Part shown: positions 43,960-47,237 of the stretch, one piece after another | Position numbering within the stretch: the stretch's first letter is position 1 | How the letters are laid out: every line of letters starts with the position of its first letter | Assembly: GCA_937881055.1 (NCBI GenBank) | Contig: CALGFJ010000311.1 | Span: forward strand, 1 to 47,237 | Reading direction: 5' to 3' | Source: an uncultured Acidimicrobiaceae bacterium | Lineage (GTDB): Bacteria > Actinomycetota > Acidimicrobiia > Acidimicrobiales > RAAP-2 | Length of the DNA: 47,237 nucleotides | Made by a program: the position numbers and the translations under genes | Notes under the pieces: generated by a model | What the model was told of the DNA's origin: nothing | What the model saw: the letters and a program-made list of their open reading frames with translations, nothing else | Databases searched by the model: none

Positions 43960-45150
43960 TCACCGTGCGCCGAGAAGGTGCTCCGTTGCCAATTGTTGAA
44001 GGCGAACGAACCCGAAACCTTTACCGTCGAAGAATGCCTGGGAGTCGAAATCCTCCCAAAGCGATCGGTCGGACTTGAGAGAATCCACAGTATCTCCCGG
44101 ACTCAGCGTCGGCTCTTCAATTTCGAATACCTTGGCAGCGATCAATGCGGATTGAACTTCAGGGTCTGCTCGGAAGGCTCTCGCGCGCTGCTTGAGCATC
44201 AGGTAGTTGCTCATATTGGCAACAGCGGAATCCCACACGCCGCTCGCGTCCTCCGTTCGGCTGGGCTTGTAGTCAAAGTGGCGCGGCCCGTCATATGTCG
44301 ATCCTCCGTTCGGACCACCGTTCTCAAGCAGGTCGACGAGCGCGAAGGCATTGTGTAGATCCCCGTGGCCAAAAACCAAGTCTTGGTCGTACTTAATGCT
44401 CCTCTGTCCATTGAGGTCTATGTGAAACAACTTGTCATGGTAGAGAGCTTGCGCAACGCCTGCTGCATAGTTAAGACCGGCCATCTGTTCATGTCCGACT
44501 TCTGGATTGACGCCGACCATCTCTGGATGCTCCAAGGAACTGATGAACGCGAGTGCGTGCCCCACCGTAGGGAGCAAGATATCGCCACGGGGCTCGTTGG
44601 GCTTCGGCTCAATGGCAAAACGAATGTCCCAACCTTGCGAAAGAACATAATCAGCGAGGAAGTCAACTGCTTCGCGGTAACGCTCGAGAGCTGCACGCAC
44701 GTTCTTCGCGGAATCGTACTCGGCGCCTTCGCGGCCACCCCACATGACGAAAGTCTTGGCCCCGAGTTCAACACCGAGTTCGAGCTGACGAAGGACTTTG
44801 CGGATGGCGAATCGACGGACACTGCGATCGTTTGAGGTGAATCCGCCATCTTTGAACACGGGTGCCGAAAAAAGGTTGGTCGTCACCATCGGAACGATGA
44901 GTCCCGTGTCGGCGAGCGCTTGATTCAGGCGGTTGATTTGACCCTGGCGTTGGGAGTCGGAAGACCCAAAAGCGAACAGGTCGTCGTCGTGGAATGAAAG
45001 ACCGTACGCTCCTATCTCCGCGAGCTTCTCGAGAACGTGCACGACGTCCATCGGTGCCCGAGTGGGATTTCCGAACGTGTCAATTCCGCTATATCCTATG
45101 GTCCAAAGACCGAACGAGAACCTGTCTTCTGCAGTTGGCTTGGGTGTCAT
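43960..45150 (-). CDS. xylA: Xylose isomerase (class I)
   Basis: Converts D-xylose to D-xylulose. The 396-residue TIM-barrel enzyme has the catalytic [16 protein letters not shown], metal-binding [20 protein letters not shown] and HIDLNGQR. Length matches the short class I enzymes of actinobacteria. ATG 45150 has GGAG five bases upstream. A perfect inverted repeat at 45189-45211 lies 39 bases before the start and is a likely operator for the ROK regulator at 45761. Confidence 0.97.
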   Translation of the reverse strand: MTPKPTAEDRFSFGLWTIGYSGIDTFGNPTRAPMDVVHVLEKLAEIGAYGLSFHDDDLFAFGSSDSQRQGQINRLNQALADTGLIVPMVTTNLFSAPVFKDGGFTSNDRSVRRFAIRKVLRQLELGVELGAKTFVMWGGREGAEYDSAKNVRAALERYREAVDFLADYVLSQGWDIRFAIEPKPNEPRGDILLPTVGHALAFISSLEHPEMVGVNPEVGHEQMAGLNYAAGVAQALYHDKLFHIDLNGQRSIKYDQDLVFGHGDLHNAFALVDLLENGGPNGGSTYDGPRHFDYKPSRTEDASGVWDSAVANMSNYLMLKQRARAFRADPEVQSALIAAKVFEIEEPTLSPGDTVDSLKSDRSLWEDFDSQAFFDGKGFGFVRLQQLATEHLLGAR

Positions 45151-45760
45151 GTCAACTCCGCACTGGTCATTTCGAAGATGACCAAGTAATATGTTGCTGT
45201 CGCCAACATATCATGTCGATTGAAGTTAAGGCGAGCCGATTGGAAGGGCGGCGATTGGCCAACATCTGTGGGTATTTGAAATCTGAGACGAGAGGTCGCC
45301 GAGAATTTGTGGTGTTTCGCTGGATTGATTTCGAACTCCGGGGCGCCGATGAGGACGCATTTGAGTCCGACGTCATACCTTGGGACCCTAGAGGGGTCCC
45401 TCTCGAGAACTGGTTGGGGTTGTTGCAGTCCGCACGATGATGAGAACTCCGAACGTGAACACGGGAGCAGCGCAGTCTCCAATGATCGTCAAAGATTCGT
45501 CGGCGGCGAATGATTACCGATCATGTCCGCCTCGGGTTTGGTCGGGCGTGCGTGGCGGATCTTGCTAGTGGAAATATCATCAACCGGAATCAGTGATTGG
45601 AACGTTGGCGCGTGATGCAGATTCTGACGAACCAATTCGACACCACGCGTATGAATGAAATGAACACTGTCGAACTGTCTTCTACACGCCAATGGTCAAA
45701 GGGGCCATCGTTCGTCGACAACGGACGAGCTGGATGGATAGTCTCGAACGCCCCGATCAG
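45151..45760. other. Divergent region between xylA and the ROK regulator
   Basis: About 600 bases. Near xylA it holds the inverted repeat above. The remainder shows open frames on both strands (for example plus 45214-45440) that lack ribosome sites and recognisable motifs. I see no supported gene; one short hypothetical cannot be excluded. Confidence 0.45.
45189..45211. promoter_or_regulatory. Candidate XylR (ROK) operator upstream of xylA
   Basis: ATATGTTG (45189-45196), seven-base spacer, CAACATAT (45204-45211): perfect eight-base arms. ROK regulators such as XylR and NagC bind TTGTT/AACAA-like palindromes. It lies between xylA and the divergent ROK regulator gene. Confidence 0.6.
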
Positions 45761-46945
45761 ATGAGTAACAACAATGCAAGTGTTGGCGATTCAGTGCGAC
45801 GCAGGAATCTATCCGAGATTCTGGTTCTCGTGCACGAGAGCGGCCCGCTCAATCGCGCGGAACTAACTCGTGAGTCCGGTCTCAACCGCTCGACCATTGC
45901 TCGACTGGTGGTGGAACTGGCCAACCTTGACCTCATACGAGAATCTGAGCCGCGTGACACGGGAGTTGTGGGTCGGCCAAGCCCCGTCATTCGGGCAAAT
46001 GACGACATCGTTGCGGTATGTATAAATCCCGACATCGACGCGGTCGCCGTCGCATTGATTGGCCTCGGCGGTGAAATTCGTGGTCAGGTTCGACGCGTTA
46101 CGACGAGCGTGCCTTCCGTCGAAGACATGATCCTCCTAACGTCGCGAGTCATCAAGGAGTTGATTGAAGAGATCGAGGGCGATCTTCGGATTATCGCGGC
46201 GGGCATCGCCGTTCCAGGAATTGTCCGAGTTGATCTGGGTGTCGTGGAGTTTGCTCCGCACCTCGGCTGGACGAATGAACCTGTCGCACAGTTGATGCGA
46301 GAGCGACTTGGTTATCCGACGTTTGTTGCTAACGACGCCAATTTGGGAATAATCGCTGAGCGCCTCTACGGAATGGCGCGCGGGAAAAGCGATGTCATCT
46401 ACTTGAACGGGAGTGGGAGCGGAATCGGTGGCGGGGTGATCGTCAACGATCGACCATTGACCGGAATTCATGGTTTTGGTGCGGAACTCGGACATACCTC
46501 CACCTCCCTTAAGGGAGTGCCTTGCTACTGCGGACGACGCGGTTGTCTGGAGACTGAGGTCAGTCTTGCGCGCTTGCTCAGCGTCGTGGGCCAGTCCAGT
46601 ATTGATCCTGATGATCTTGGGCTGCTCATTGGATCGTCGAATCACAGAGCGCTTCGCCGTGAGGCGGACCGACAGCTCGACATTCTCGCCGTCGCCATTT
46701 CCAACTTCATCAGCGTCTTCAATCCTGAGATTGTCGTCCTCGCCGGATTTCTCGGTGGGCTCCTCGAGATGAATCCGACGAGACTGCGCGAGCATGTCGT
46801 GCACAATTCGTTTCACCAACTCAGTTCAGATGTGAAGATTGTCCGGGCAAGCCTGCATTCGCAGCACCTTCTCGTAGGTGCTGCCGAACTGGCATTTTCC
46901 GGAGTACTAAATGACCCGATCACCATTACTCGGACGAGCACGTAA
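45761..46945 (+). CDS. xylR: ROK-family transcriptional regulator, probable xylose repressor
   Basis: A 394-residue regulator. An N-terminal winged helix (GPLNRAELTRESGLNRSTIARLVVEL) is followed by the sugar-kinase-like ROK domain: AAGIAVPGIVR, ANDANLGIIAE, SGIGGGVIVND, GFGAELGHTS and the zinc motif CYCGRRGCLE. It is divergent from xylAB. In-frame ATGs at 45692, 45734 and 45761 all lack a good ribosome site; 45761 gives the usual family N-terminus. The xylose role is inferred from neighbours. Confidence 0.86.
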   Translation: MSNNNASVGDSVRRRNLSEILVLVHESGPLNRAELTRESGLNRSTIARLVVELANLDLIRESEPRDTGVVGRPSPVIRANDDIVAVCINPDIDAVAVALIGLGGEIRGQVRRVTTSVPSVEDMILLTSRVIKELIEEIEGDLRIIAAGIAVPGIVRVDLGVVEFAPHLGWTNEPVAQLMRERLGYPTFVANDANLGIIAERLYGMARGKSDVIYLNGSGSGIGGGVIVNDRPLTGIHGFGAELGHTSTSLKGVPCYCGRRGCLETEVSLARLLSVVGQSSIDPDDLGLLIGSSNHRALRREADRQLDILAVAISNFISVFNPEIVVLAGFLGGLLEMNPTRLREHVVHNSFHQLSSDVKIVRASLHSQHLLVGAAELAFSGVLNDPITITRTST

Positions 46946-47076
46946 CCTCCGTTCCAGGGACATGTGAACCACTTAGAGTTCAACCGGGGAAGAACGACCA
47001 CGGTCAAAGCGCCATTGACCCACTCGACTTGATTGATGCTTTGCTGGTGGCGAACTCATCCTGGAAACACGGTGAT

Positions 47077-47237
47077 TCACATGACGCGATGCGCCCCAGG
47101 AGCAGGGAGCGCCCTGAAGATCCGCGGTGGCGTGAAGCCATCGGACGCAAATGCGGCTATCACGCAACGCTCAATCATGCGATGATCCTCGGAGCGGATC
47201 AGCGCAATCACGCAGCCACCGAAGCCCCCGCCGATCA
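47077..47237 (-). CDS. galK: Galactokinase, C-terminal end (cut by window edge)
   Basis: The last 53 codons of a gene entering from the right edge. The translation starts IGGGFGGCVIALI, the conserved third galactokinase motif (MTGGGFGGC), and ends with PAPGAHRVM and TGA at 47077. It is convergent with the ROK regulator with 131 bases between. Other GHMP kinases share GGGFGG, but the spacing to the GA-x-x end is galactokinase-like. Confidence 0.85.
   Translation of the reverse strand, partial: IGGGFGGCVIALIRSEDHRMIERCVIAAFASDGFTPPRIFRALPAPGAHRVM

Noticed and set aside
45214-45440. Possible 75-codon gene between xylA and the ROK regulator
   Set aside because: The translation looks moderately protein-like but has no ribosome site, no known motif and competes with an equally long antisense frame.

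Overview
The window is a high-GC actinobacterial chromosome segment, most likely from the class Acidimicrobiia or a relative. The evidence is a dnaK-grpE-dnaJ-hspR operon with an HspR-type (HAIR-like) operator, an amt-glnK pair behind a GlnR-type box, an actinobacterial-length dcd, many GTG starts and class I xylose isomerase with ROK control. Rank below phylum is inference. No insertion sequence, integrase, CRISPR array or rRNA was seen.

Positions 1-13667 are mainly housekeeping. On the minus strand lie the N-terminal part of purA (cut by the left edge), a secreted Asp-box protein and the chaperone operon. gpmA runs on the plus strand from a promoter that overlaps the dnaK promoter. Then come amt-glnK (minus), a membrane-anchored Fe-S reductase of the HdrD/GlpC type, dcd, and a two-gene ABC-2 exporter.

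Positions 13858-27771 form a signalling and ABC-transport block. Two large FtsX-like permeases (13858+, 25348-) bracket a plus-strand set of a response-regulator/class III nucleotide cyclase fusion, a LolD-like ATPase and a multi-pass NarL-family histidine kinase. Divergent from it is a minus-strand set of a protein with a cyclic-nucleotide-binding domain, a metallo-beta-lactamase-fold hydrolase and a phytoene-desaturase-like oxidoreductase. A REC-only protein and a NarL-type regulator follow on the minus strand. I read this as one cyclic-nucleotide and two-component circuit coupled to MacB-like transport; the coupling is inferred from layout.

A tRNA-Gly(CCC) at 27917-27990 marks a boundary. 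Beyond it base composition falls by eye and the content becomes sugar catabolism, which suggests an acquired island. A minus-strand run from 39642 to 28395 encodes an enolase-superfamily sugar-acid dehydratase or cycloisomerase, an ABC sugar importer, a COG3618 lactonase, two SDRs (one KduD-like), a zinc alcohol dehydrogenase, KDPG aldolase and KDG kinase. Plus-strand genes add a FadR/GntR regulator, a RhaM-like mutarotase and an aldose 1-dehydrogenase of the aldo/keto reductase family. Together they fit oxidation of an L-hexose such as L-galactose to a 2-keto-3-deoxy acid, epimerisation at C5 through a diketo intermediate to 2-keto-3-deoxy-D-gluconate, and splitting to pyruvate and glyceraldehyde 3-phosphate. 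Last come xylAB, a ROK regulator, and the C-terminal end of galK at the right edge.
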